Source: Craspedostauros australis (lineage: Eukaryota; Bacillariophyta; Bacillariophyceae; Mastogloiales; Achnanthaceae). Taken from it: DNA of 64,000 nucleotides. Of this stretch, positions 11,001 through 20,219 are shown piece after piece. Numbering within the stretch: position 1 is the stretch's first letter; every line of letters begins with the position of its first letter. A program made the translations under genes and the position numbers. The stretch is taken from assembly GCA_026770025.1 (NCBI GenBank), contig JAMXDE010000016.1, forward strand, positions 1,240,001-1,304,000. The letters run 5' to 3'. The notes below the pieces were generated by a model. That model was given only the letters and a program-made list of their open reading frames with translations. It was not told where the DNA came from and searched no databases.

Positions 11001-14000
11001 GCTTTCGACAATTTCGTGGGAGAAAACGAGATCACGGCGACCTGCCGAGGTGACACGCCAGAAACAGCGGGACTTCGGCTGGGTGTTCAAATCAACAACG
11101 ACCCCTGCTTCGGACAGGCTCCGGAATGCGCCCCCAACTGCAGCTGCGATTTACAGTGTCAGATCTTCGCCGCGGACTCAGACACGTGCCTCTCTTCGCT
11201 CGACATCAGCGCATCGCCTTCTGCCGTCCCAACCGTCAGTCAGAATCCGACAGCATCGCAACGGCCGTCGATGTCGCAAAACCCATCGTTGTCCTTCGTC
11301 CCGACGGCGTCACAGAATCCATCCCTCTCGTTGGTTCCCACCACGGCATCCCCATCGCAAGTACCAACGAGAATGGACGCGACACAAAGCCCCACCTCCA
11401 CACCGTCGACCAACCCCAGCGTTTCACCAACTGCATCTCCCACCAGCGCGCCATCCACTCGTCCAAGCCAACTTCCAAGCGCTCAACCTGTTCCAGGAGC
11501 CACCAGTTCGCCTACCGCGGCGCCAACAGTACCCGACACATCCAGGCCCACGATAGTCCCAACGATGATGCAAACAGGCATTGCACCTGAAAACGATGCA
11601 TGTGCTCAGGCGCTGCCAATCACAGCCGATGGACCTGCGTTACCCGGAGCGACGATGGATGCCGCGTCCGATAGCATCGTGGATGTATGCCTGGAGTTTT
11701 CGTTATTGTCATCGGTAGGACTTTGGTACCGAGTGACAGGATCAAACACCGGGCTCGTTGCCACGACCTGCTTCCCAACCACAACCATGAACACCGTTCT
11801 TTGGCTGTTTGAAGAGTGCGACTCCCAAAACTGCTTCGCCGGAGCGGAAAGCAACGACCCCGCCTGTTCCACCTCATCTGGAGCTAGCACCGTGCAATGG
11901 TTCGGCGCACAGGGTGAGGACTACTACGTCCGCGTGGGCGGTTTGAACTCGGAGGTCGGGAACTTCACTGTTTCCGTCGCCACGATCGCGCCACCTGCGA
12001 ACGATGAATGCGTGGGAGCAATCGAACTGACACCCGACGGCACCATCGTGTCTGCGTCCAACGTCGCCGCCGTTCCAGACAATGCATTGTCGTGCATATT
12101 AGCATCATCCGTGCATGGCATCTGGTACAGCGTTGTTGGCACCGGAGAAGTGCTGATCGCGTCCACCTGCACGAGCAATACCGCGGCAACCCTCGATACT
12201 GTCGTCTCCGTCTACGAAGGGCCATGCACCTCGCTGAGCTGCGTTGTTGGGAGCGATGTGAACTCGGCATGCCAATTCGGATCCGAGCGCGCGGCAGCCC
12301 AATGGGCCTCGACGCAGGGAACGCGGTACTTCATTCGCGTTGGTGGTTTCCAAAACAAGACGGGCGACTTTGATGTCTCCGTCCAGCCTGTCATGGCACC
12401 GCCCAACGACGAATGCGGCGATGCGGTGAGGCTCACGACCGATGGACTTCCCGTCTCAGGGTCCACCGTCACTGCCGTGCAGGACGGCAATTCAAGTGAT
12501 ACATGCGATGGCTCTCCGCATTCATCTCCGGGGCTTTGGTATGTGGTACAGGGATCGGGACAACAACTGGCGGTTTCGACATGCTTCGGCAGCACCAACT
12601 TCCCCACAGTCGTGTCGGTGTACGATGGCAACTGCCAGCAGCTCGCTTGCGTCGAAGGTGCATCGGGCGGTAGCACCTGTGGTCTTGGCTCAGGCAACGG
12701 GAACATAGCGCAGTTTCCCACGGTGGATGGCACCGACTACTTCATCAGGATCGGAGGTGTGGGCACCAGTCGAGGTGACTTCGAGGTCGCCATCTCCGAG
12801 TCAGCCTCAAATGACCTTTGCACGGAAGCCGAGAGCATTCTGGCAGATGGAATCGTGCGGACAGGCTCCACGACCTTCGCTGTCCCTGACAGCCAGCCCA
12901 TTTGCGGCACGCAAGCAATATCAACACCAGCTGGCCGATGGTACCGCTACGTTGGTACAGGTTCCGAAGTGGTCGCCACGACCTGCGTGAGTGCAACAAC
13001 CATCGATACACAAATGTCAGTTTACAATGGAGATTGCATGAGTCTGGACTGCATCGACGGCAACGATGATGGTGGTTGCGGCATGAACGGCGGCAGCACC
13101 GTGCAATGGACGGCCGAGACCGGTGTTACATACTTCCTCCGCGTCGGTGGTGTCGGAAACGCGCAGGGCCCGTTCGGCATTCGGCTGGAAGCGCAGAATG
13201 CACCAATCAACGATGAGTGCGTTGAGGCCATCGACCTTCCTGTGGATGGCACAATCCTGGTGGGATCGACGATGACCGCTGTTCCAGATGGCGTAGCATC
13301 ATGCCGCGAAGGCAACTCTGCAGTGGCCTTGTGGTACAGACTGGTTGGCAACGGTGGGAACATCCTCGTCTCGACATGCACTGAGCAGACCAACTACGAC
13401 ACGATCATCTCCGTGTACGACGGCGCATGCAGAGTGCTGTCCTGCATCGCGTCTGGTGATGACAACGGCATGTGCGAGTTTTCCACCACCACCAGCCAGG
13501 CGGAGTGGAGAACGACCAAGGGCACCATGTACCACATCCGCGTGAGTGGATTCCAGGAGCTGCGTGGCACGTTCGGCGTGTTTGCCACAACCGGCGATGC
13601 GGCGCCGGACAATGACAAATGCGAAGACGCCATCAACCTTCGCACGGACGGCTCCGTTATGTTTGGTTCCACCATCGCAGGCGACTTCGAAGGGGCGAGG
13701 GATTGCATCGGAGGTGTGCACTCGTCGTCGGATGTTTGGTACCGCGTCGTCGGATCCGGCGACAGGATGACCGTCTCGACATGCTCTGCGGCCACCAACT
13801 TCGACACTGTGCTGTCCGTGTATATTTCACGAAGCAAGAGTTGCAACGACCTGCAGTGCGTCGCAGGTGACGATGACGATGGCGCGTGCAGCAACACGGC
13901 CGCAAGTGCGCTGACTTGGGACACTGAGCGGGATGTGACGTACTTCGTCCGTGTCAGTGGATTCGGCGATGACACGGGCAACTTCGGCATCCGCGTTGCG

Positions 14001-14393
14001 AAGACGGGCAGCCCAACCGTGACACCGAGGCCCACTCGACCACCGAACCTCTCGCCGTCCGGCATGATCCCAACTGGCAACAAGTCTCCCAAGACCAGCA
14101 AGAGTGGCCCGAGCACGAGCAAAGGATCGAAGAGTGACAAGAGCGACAAGAGCGACAAGAGCTCAAAAGGTAGCGGCAGCAGCCCCAGTAGTCCGAGCGG
14201 TCCGAGTGCCAGCAGCGACGACACGAGAACTGGAAACGGTCCAAGGGAGACCCCGAGCGATACTGCAAATACTGCTGCCGACAGCGTCCAGTCTGGGGTT
14301 GAGGAAGAAGAGCCAGTGCCGGACGGATACCACGCACAGACCAAGTGGGCTGGCCAACGTTTCGGTGGCGCTCAGCGATCCGGCGAGTTGTAA
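8060..14393 (+). CDS. secreted beta-helix / six-repeat protein with lysine cluster (candidate silica-associated)
   Basis: Seven exons are proposed: 8060-8560, 8800-8883, 9153-9257, 9391-9462, 9759-9989, 10335-10511 and 10893-14393, all joined in phase 0 at GT-AG borders, giving about 1556 residues. The protein starts with a signal peptide (hydrophobic FRTIIVLAAI, cleavage near CEAQ). Exons 1-6 and the start of exon 7 encode short Asn/Val/Ile-rich rungs (for example NITDNVFLQN) typical of a right-handed parallel beta-helix. A Cys-rich patch follows, then a Pro/Ser/Thr linker (about residues 497-620), six repeats of about 135 residues, and a Ser/Lys-rich tail with six lysines spaced every third residue. 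It is probably secreted to the cell wall; a link to silica is inference. A small exon in the last intron cannot be excluded. Confidence 0.72.
11212..11580 (+). repeat. Pro/Ser/Thr-rich linker with SQNPS repeats
   Basis: This coding segment is built from short units such as SQNPTASQRPS, SQNPSLSFVPT and SPTASPTSAPSTRPS. Such extended, probably glycosylated linkers are common in secreted diatom wall proteins. It separates the beta-helix from the six-repeat region. Confidence 0.8.
11592..14000 (+). repeat. six tandem repeats of about 135 residues
   Basis: Each unit starts with Asn-Asp-x-Cys (codons at 11592, 12000, 12405, 12810, 13209 and 13611, a spacing of 399-408 nt). Each then runs through a G(S/A)T strand, a (L/I/V)WY(R/S)V(V/T)G strand, STC, VSVY.G.C..L.C, and ends in YF(V/I)RV(G/S)G.....G.F.V. 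The pattern resembles bacterial pre-peptidase C-terminal (PPC-like) beta-sandwich domains. Six cysteines per unit are mostly conserved, as expected for an extracellular fold. Confidence 0.85.
14121..14168 (+). other. KXXK lysine cluster (six Lys, every third residue)
   Basis: Codons read K-GS-K-SD-K-SD-K-SD-K-SS-K (residues 1467-1482 of the spliced model). Pentalysine clusters (KXXKXXKXXKXXK) are known from silaffins and other diatom biosilica proteins, where they help target proteins to silica. The intervening residues are mainly Ser, which in silaffins are phosphorylated. The match to the motif is seen; the function here is inferred. Confidence 0.7.
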
Positions 14394-15256
14394 CAACATA
14401 TAATACAATACTCTACATACTCTTACTCCATCATGACTCGGTTGCTTCACGAAAACAGATAGAAACATGAGAACTGCGTACCACACATTCTATTCGTGAA
14501 GTATCGCCGAGGAGGCTGAACGCAAACAGACACGAAAAGATTACTCTACATTCCTGTTGTACATGTGGGTCCACGTCTCAGGACCATTTCTGATGGTTGC
14601 TAGAGTGTCCTTTATTTCTTCGCACATGACGGTATCAGCGGCCGATGTTGACGGACAGGCGTAGATTTGGACTGTTTGTATCATCGCCAGTGAACAAATC
14701 CGTTTCGTTCCTCAATGTAACCACAAAATAACGCTTCTTTGAGATTCGCAAAAGATACCCTGATTGCGACATGCGGAATGCCCGGGATTCATTTCAAGGA
14801 ATCATCCAATGACATGCTGTGTCGTCGGTCGTGAACCCGCAGTTTCGTCCATGTACCGGACTTTGTGTTTTGAATGTGACGTGTTTGTTGCATCTGTTTA
14901 ATGCCACCGCGTCCTTCGCGTGTTTTGCGCGCAACAAATTTGCATTTGCATTTGCGTGGGTGGTCGAAAAGTTGCTGGTCGCCGCGCTTGCCATCCAATG
15001 GCCTTGTTTAATAACCCTGAGTCCATGGAATCAAAGCTCTCGAACCGGTTGTTCAAGTCATGGTCCGGAGCGCGTCACTGTCGTGATGGCGAACCGCAAC
15101 GTCTTTCTCTCCATTTTTTGCTGACCCACTCTGCCCAACTCTCATCGTGCTGAGTATTGGTGGAGCAAACTGGTGCATCCCACCAACACTCACTCGTCTT
15201 CCTGCATTCTCTGTGGTTACAACAAACCAAGAGGAGAGCACTTACGTTTCTGCCGG

Positions 15257-15302
15257 TCACCCCTGTCAGCATCACACCTGTCAGCGTCACCCCTGTCAGC
15301 AT
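15257..15302. repeat. 15-bp tandem repeat, three copies
   Basis: Three copies of TCACCCCTGTCAGCA with small changes, next to a larger 14-bp array in the leader of MATE copy 2. Confidence 0.85.
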
Positions 15303-15336
15303 CACAACTCACAACTCACACCTCACACCTCACACC

Positions 15337-15448
15337 TCACAACTCACGCATCACAATTCACGCATCACAATTCACGCATCACAATTCACGCATCACAATT
15401 CACGCATCACAATTCACGCATCACAATTCACGCATCACAACTCACTCA
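15337..15448. repeat. 14-bp tandem repeat, eight copies
   Basis: Six exact copies of TCACAATTCACGCA at 15351-15434, with one variant copy on each side. The array ends 59 bp before the MATE start codon and so is probably transcribed in the 5' UTR. Confidence 0.95.
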
Positions 15449-15507
15449 TCATACATTCCATAATACATCACACATCACTCATCACCAGCGTTTCTGCAGA
15501 ATCCAAG

Positions 15508-17241
15508 ATGGCTCCTAAACAGCGAGAGGACATCGAGACATCCACCGAGCTTTCTCACCTCCTCTGGAAAGCCGAAAATGACAGCGCCTTCGTCCACTCC
15601 GAGGACATGAAGAGCGTCGAGGCCATGAAGGGCGACGACTCTATCACCTGGGCTCTATTCGCCGCGGAAGCGAAAAAGCAGCTCAAGCTTGCAGGTCCAA
15701 CCATGCAGAGCTCGGTCATCAACAAGCTTCCCTGGCTCATCTCCATAAGATTCGCAGGAGGGCTGGGCGCCAAAGAGCTCACAGCGGCTGCGCTGGCAAC
15801 CTCGCTCAGCAATATCGTCGGACTGAGCTTTTCCAGCGGACTGAACTCCGCAACAGCAACGCTGGCTGGTCAATCCACCGGAGAGATGACCGCCAAGCTC
15901 GAGAAGCTGAGAGGTCGCTCTCAATCCGATACGGACGACGAGACTATCCCTGATTCTGGGCGGTTCACTGTCGCCACGGCTCCAACGGATAGCGATGACT
16001 CCGATAGCGAAGCAGGGGGCGACGACGCGCCACTTCCACCAATGGTCGTCTTCATAAGAGCGCTCGTCATCCAACACGCCATCATACTGCCATTTGCAAT
16101 CTGGTGGCTGTCGGGCACCAAGGACTTCCTCTTGATGCTCGGCCAAACGGACATGATCGCCGGCATGTCCTCCGACTATCTCACGGCACTGGTGCCAGGC
16201 TTCTGGGGACTTTGCCTCGTTTACACACTCACGACTTGGTTGCAAAGTATCGGTATGGTGGACGTACCCTTGTACGCATCTTACATCACCCTAGCTTTGC
16301 ACGTGCCGCTCAACTGGTTCTTCATCTACTACATGGGAATGGACTACATCGGCTGCGCCGTCGCGACAAGCTGCTTCCAGGTGCTGCAATCGGCCATCAT
16401 GGTGGCGTACGCCTTCGGTACTGAGCACGGGCGGCGGCGGGTCCTCGAGAGTACCAGAGCAATCGCGATCAACAAGACCAAACTGACCTTCTGGCCAGAA
16501 TTCAAGGCTGCCATATCATCGCTCTACGGCATCGTCCAATACCTCGTCCTAGCGGTGCCCGGCATCTTCGCTTTCGCGGAATTGTGGGCATCCGAGACGA
16601 TCGTCATCCTTGCGGGACAGCTCTCGCCCAGTCCGGAATCAGCGCTCGGTGGAATGAGCCTGTTCCAATCCATCAACGTGACCTGCTTCACGTTGTCCAT
16701 GGGACTCGAAATCGCAGGAACTGCCAGAGTCAGTAACCTCTTGGGCGAAGGTAAACCATACGAGGCCAAGCTCGCAAGCATCGTCTGTGTCTCATGCGCA
16801 GCCATCGTCACCCTCAGCCTTGGCACCATGTTCATGATCGTCCCCCACACCTTCTTCCCATCGCTCTTCGCGCCAGGCCAAGACGAAGTCATCGAACAGG
16901 CTGCACAAACCATCCCGTTGCTCGCCGTCTACATCTTCGCCGACGGCATGCTGTACGCATGTAACAGCACCCTCAAGGGATGCGGCAAACAGTGGGTCAG
17001 CGTGCCCGTCGTCGTGTTCTCCTACTGGTGCGTTGGCCTGCCATTGGCCTACTACAATTCATTCGTACGCAACGACGGGGACATGGCTTGCGACGACGAC
17101 TACCTCTGCGGCGTGGTTGGTCTCGTGGCTGGCACAACCGTCGGCACTTGGTTCCACTTTTTGCTGTTCGCAACCATCGTCACATTCGGTGTCAATTGGG
17201 AGACGGAGGTGTTGAGGGCCAAGGAACGCCTTCAGGAATGA
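15508..17241 (+). CDS. MATE family efflux transporter (copy 2)
   Basis: A 577-residue paralogue of the transporter at 5227-7023. ATG 15508 (MAPKQRED) is chosen because it aligns with the start of copy 1 (MAPKQDEG), and the open frame before it is pure repeat. The shared MATE core includes PWLISIRFAGGLGAKELTAA, then GLSFSSGLNSATATLAGQ, TTWLQSIGMVDVPLY and GLPLAYYNSFVRNDGDM. About 12 membrane segments are expected. The acidic loop after TM3 is present (TDSDDSDSEAGGDDAP) but differs in sequence from copy 1, and the N-terminus is shorter. The conserved core with a divergent loop and N-terminus suggests duplication followed by divergence of regulatory parts. Substrate unknown. Confidence 0.93.
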   Translation: MAPKQREDIETSTELSHLLWKAENDSAFVHSEDMKSVEAMKGDDSITWALFAAEAKKQLKLAGPTMQSSVINKLPWLISIRFAGGLGAKELTAAALATSLSNIVGLSFSSGLNSATATLAGQSTGEMTAKLEKLRGRSQSDTDDETIPDSGRFTVATAPTDSDDSDSEAGGDDAPLPPMVVFIRALVIQHAIILPFAIWWLSGTKDFLLMLGQTDMIAGMSSDYLTALVPGFWGLCLVYTLTTWLQSIGMVDVPLYASYITLALHVPLNWFFIYYMGMDYIGCAVATSCFQVLQSAIMVAYAFGTEHGRRRVLESTRAIAINKTKLTFWPEFKAAISSLYGIVQYLVLAVPGIFAFAELWASETIVILAGQLSPSPESALGGMSLFQSINVTCFTLSMGLEIAGTARVSNLLGEGKPYEAKLASIVCVSCAAIVTLSLGTMFMIVPHTFFPSLFAPGQDEVIEQAAQTIPLLAVYIFADGMLYACNSTLKGCGKQWVSVPVVVFSYWCVGLPLAYYNSFVRNDGDMACDDDYLCGVVGLVAGTTVGTWFHFLLFATIVTFGVNWETEVLRAKERLQE

Positions 17242-20219
17242 TCGAGCGATCAATCCATCGATCGGGTACAAGTCGAAAGACGGCGCCAGAACCGAACGAG
17301 AGAGAGACCTAGCGTACTCGTAGAGCAAAGAGTACTTGTAGAGAGAAAGATGGTGCAGTAACGATACATGCACAGACATCATAAGAGATTAGGATACTCA
17401 ATTGCACGCACAAAAACCCATGCACCCTCCCCAATCGAAGCTTGCTCCGCGTGGCGGGTCTTTCTTCGTCGCGCTTCCTTGTTCTTGACTTGGAGACATG
17501 CAATCGCACTCTTGGAGTATGGATAGGAAGGAACGCATCGCGATCATTGATCAATATATCTCTGGAGCCAACCCTCAGCCTAGGTTGATACGCGTGGAGT
17601 AACATATGTGTCCTCATACTCTACCTACTATATTCCAGAAAGAGAGAGAGAGAGTAGAGTTGTCGACGAGTATTATTCTTTAACTCCATGATGCACGCTC
17701 CGCGATGCCTCTCGAAATGGCCCCAGAGATTCATTTTCGCGGCGAATCTTGGGTTCTGTCTTGCGAAAAGAGCGAACAAGTAGGAGTTGGAGTTGGAATC
17801 CGAGTTGTTGAAATTTCGTGGTGGCTTTCCGCGAAGTTGGGTTCGCGAAAATGCACAGCCACGCGAATTGCACATTCGCCATTTGGACAACGTCACCGAA
17901 AGTTCGCCTTCCTATGGTACGCAAACAAAGATAGAGCGTTCCGCCCATGGATAGGTCCGAGCAATTTAGCACTCCGAGATCGATCACATGGAAAAATTGT
18001 AGCCCAGTACGGATCCATATCGACCATATGGTTCATTCTATTGTGATCTATTCCATGTATGTGTGTGCACGTCTATGCGCACGGTTGGCCTCGGCTGAAG
18101 TAGGGCACAGTAATACGGGCATTACTCGTTGTGTTCAAAATCGGTGTTCCTCTCTCCCAGAGAGGCGGTGGTCGTGCTCCATATGCGATTGGCGCGAACT
18201 TCTGGTTAACGAAGATCCATGAGTCTCTCCATACGAGTGCGTACTCACAGCAACAAATGTTTGCCATCGTATAACTGGAGCATATCGTCTCCGACCTGTT
18301 CCAGTTCATGCAACACTTGCAAACATGTTTGCATCTGTGCCTGCATTTGTAGGCGATCATAGACATGCTCTCTGTGGTGACAGCACAGACATGCTTGATC
18401 GCCTTCGTTGCTGAGGGACAGCATTGAGCACGTGCAGGTGAACTGGGTTTGCTGGGATGCTGTATCGTGATCCTCTCCATCAGCATTGTCCCTGACTCTC
18501 CGTATTGGCGATGCCATTCGTGTGCGAGCGACACGATTCGCCACACTCAGCGGCAAGCGTTGCGGTGTCGATGAAGGAGCGGCAGTCTGCTTTACTCGTG
18601 GTGAGGAGAGCTTGCAGATGCCGATGGCAATGTCGAAGCCAGTGAACCCCATGTTGGCGTGTCGTTCTACTTGTACTCTTACTCTAACTCCGCGGGTCGC
18701 TCAACAGTGAATTGTAGAATAGTATGCTGCTTCCTCTTTGTCTTTCTTGTGAGCGTTGGTGCTGAGCGTCTTGCTTTGTTTCGTCTTGCTTCGTCTTGTT
18801 GCGTTGCCTTCGTTCTGGTACGACTGTGCACGCAACACTTCCTGTCGACCGAGTGCGCGCACAGGAATGGTGTGTGGGAAATTGTGAGCCGTCGTTCTGC
18901 TTTGTGCGAAATAGAAGCAGGACAGCCTTCACAGGTTTGGAGAGTCTACACATCGATGGAAAGTTCATGCAGTTTTCGGAACAACGATTCCTGGAACTGT
19001 GACACACCTTGAACTTAGACGCTCTTCAACATTGCCACAAGAGACGAGGCTAACCCATGTTTGTGCGGCACGTCCACCAACGCAGCTATGACCCATACTC
19101 TAGCATACATCTTCCGTATCGCCATCATGGTCTCGCGGTCTTCTCCTCCCTGCTTTCACCAGTTCAGAATCTTAGACACAGACAATTATGACATGGTGGC
19201 AGAAGGGATTGGGTTGTATTACATTTGCTGCTCTTCGTTTCTTTCCTTTCGTTTTGGAATCTTCTCTCCTTCTCTTTTTCGTCAAATGCTCATCCGGTCG
19301 GAGATGTCTGCCCCACCTGCCTGCACATTTGTCTATCATCCTCCGACCGGCTGCGGGTTGGTTGAAGTTAACTGCAGTCGGCGATTTGTTAGATACCGCC
19401 AGATCTGATTGATGGCGAAAAGATGGCATGTGCGTACGGTAGTTCGTCCATCCATCCATCAATTCCATTCCTCTTCATCTCTCGCCTCCCGGCATCCCGC
19501 AAGCAGATACCCTCCATGAGGTTTCGTGGGCTCCAGCTCATCCAAGATGTGGTCCGGCATTCTGGTCGTCCATCGTGTTCCAATCGCCAGAATCAGCACA
19601 GAAACCGTGATGTGATCCAGACGTGAATATATTTCGTCATTCATGATCGGACTCATACGACCACTTCCAAAGCCACGTTTCGGAGTGCTGCAATGGGTCA
19701 CGATCAAACACACTATGCAATCCCGTTTATACGGGTTTCGAGAAGTCCTGCGTGCTAAACAACGCGCCACAAATTCTTGCCCAGGTATTACACATTCCGA
19801 ATTAATAATAATCCCTGGTACTATACGAGCTACGCTTCGCTCACAGTAGACTGCTCGCCGAACGTGTACTCGTACTCTCCACGCAAGTACGAGCTAGTAT
19901 GCTTGATGCCTGATGAAGGAAAATGTGGAAAGCATCTTCTTGTGCATTGCCACCAACGTATCTTCGCATGCGGAGAGCGTGGATTTTCATTTGGTGTCGT
20001 CGCGTGTGGATCGCGGGAGCACGCCAATGACACGAACACCCTTTTTCGACAAAATCGCGACCATGTGGCCTGGAAGCAGCCTCCGTTCTGTCCCCACCAC
20101 AATGCTCTCGCCAACGGAGACATCCACAGAGTCCTCCGCCGCGCAAACACCAGCAACACCAACACGGACCCCGAATCGGATCCATCATTGTGCGAAACAT
20201 TGACAACAGCACAGTGGCC
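17242..20219. other. long intergenic region
   Basis: About 3 kb with no firm gene. It is AT-richer than its neighbours and holds only short open frames. One 135-codon frame at 18245-18652 is listed separately as doubtful. No tRNA or other RNA gene was recognised by eye. Confidence 0.45.
18245..18652 (-). CDS. doubtful small protein, 135 residues
   Basis: An ATG-started frame whose C-terminal half could form an amphipathic helix (MQTCLQVLHELEQVGDD) after a Cys/His-rich patch (FTCTC, CLCCHHREH). I do not recognise it. The sequence at its 3' end contains GTGAGT just upstream of the stop, so it could be an exon rather than a whole gene. An overlapping open frame on the same strand adds doubt. 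It may be noncoding. Confidence 0.25.
   Translation of the reverse strand: MGFTGFDIAIGICKLSSPRVKQTAAPSSTPQRLPLSVANRVARTRMASPIRRVRDNADGEDHDTASQQTQFTCTCSMLSLSNEGDQACLCCHHREHVYDRLQMQAQMQTCLQVLHELEQVGDDMLQLYDGKHLLL

Larger units (their letters stand above)
14394..15507. other. intergenic region and leader of MATE copy 2
   Basis: No gene is seen in 14394-15150. The following leader of the MATE gene is made largely of tandem repeats rich in CAC and TCA (listed separately), immediately before ATG 15508. Confidence 0.55.

Noticed and set aside
13394-14344. 316-codon minus-strand frame within the six-repeat protein
   Set aside because: Low-complexity Leu/Ser translation caused by the antisense of the Ser/Lys-rich tail.
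15337-15448. CRISPR-like array
   Set aside because: The 14-bp units are directly adjacent without unique spacers, and the genome is eukaryotic.
17242-20219. tRNA or other RNA genes in the long gap
   Set aside because: No GGTTCGAATCC-type T-arm with a matching acceptor stem was found by eye; a tRNA or covariance-model scan would be needed to exclude them fully.
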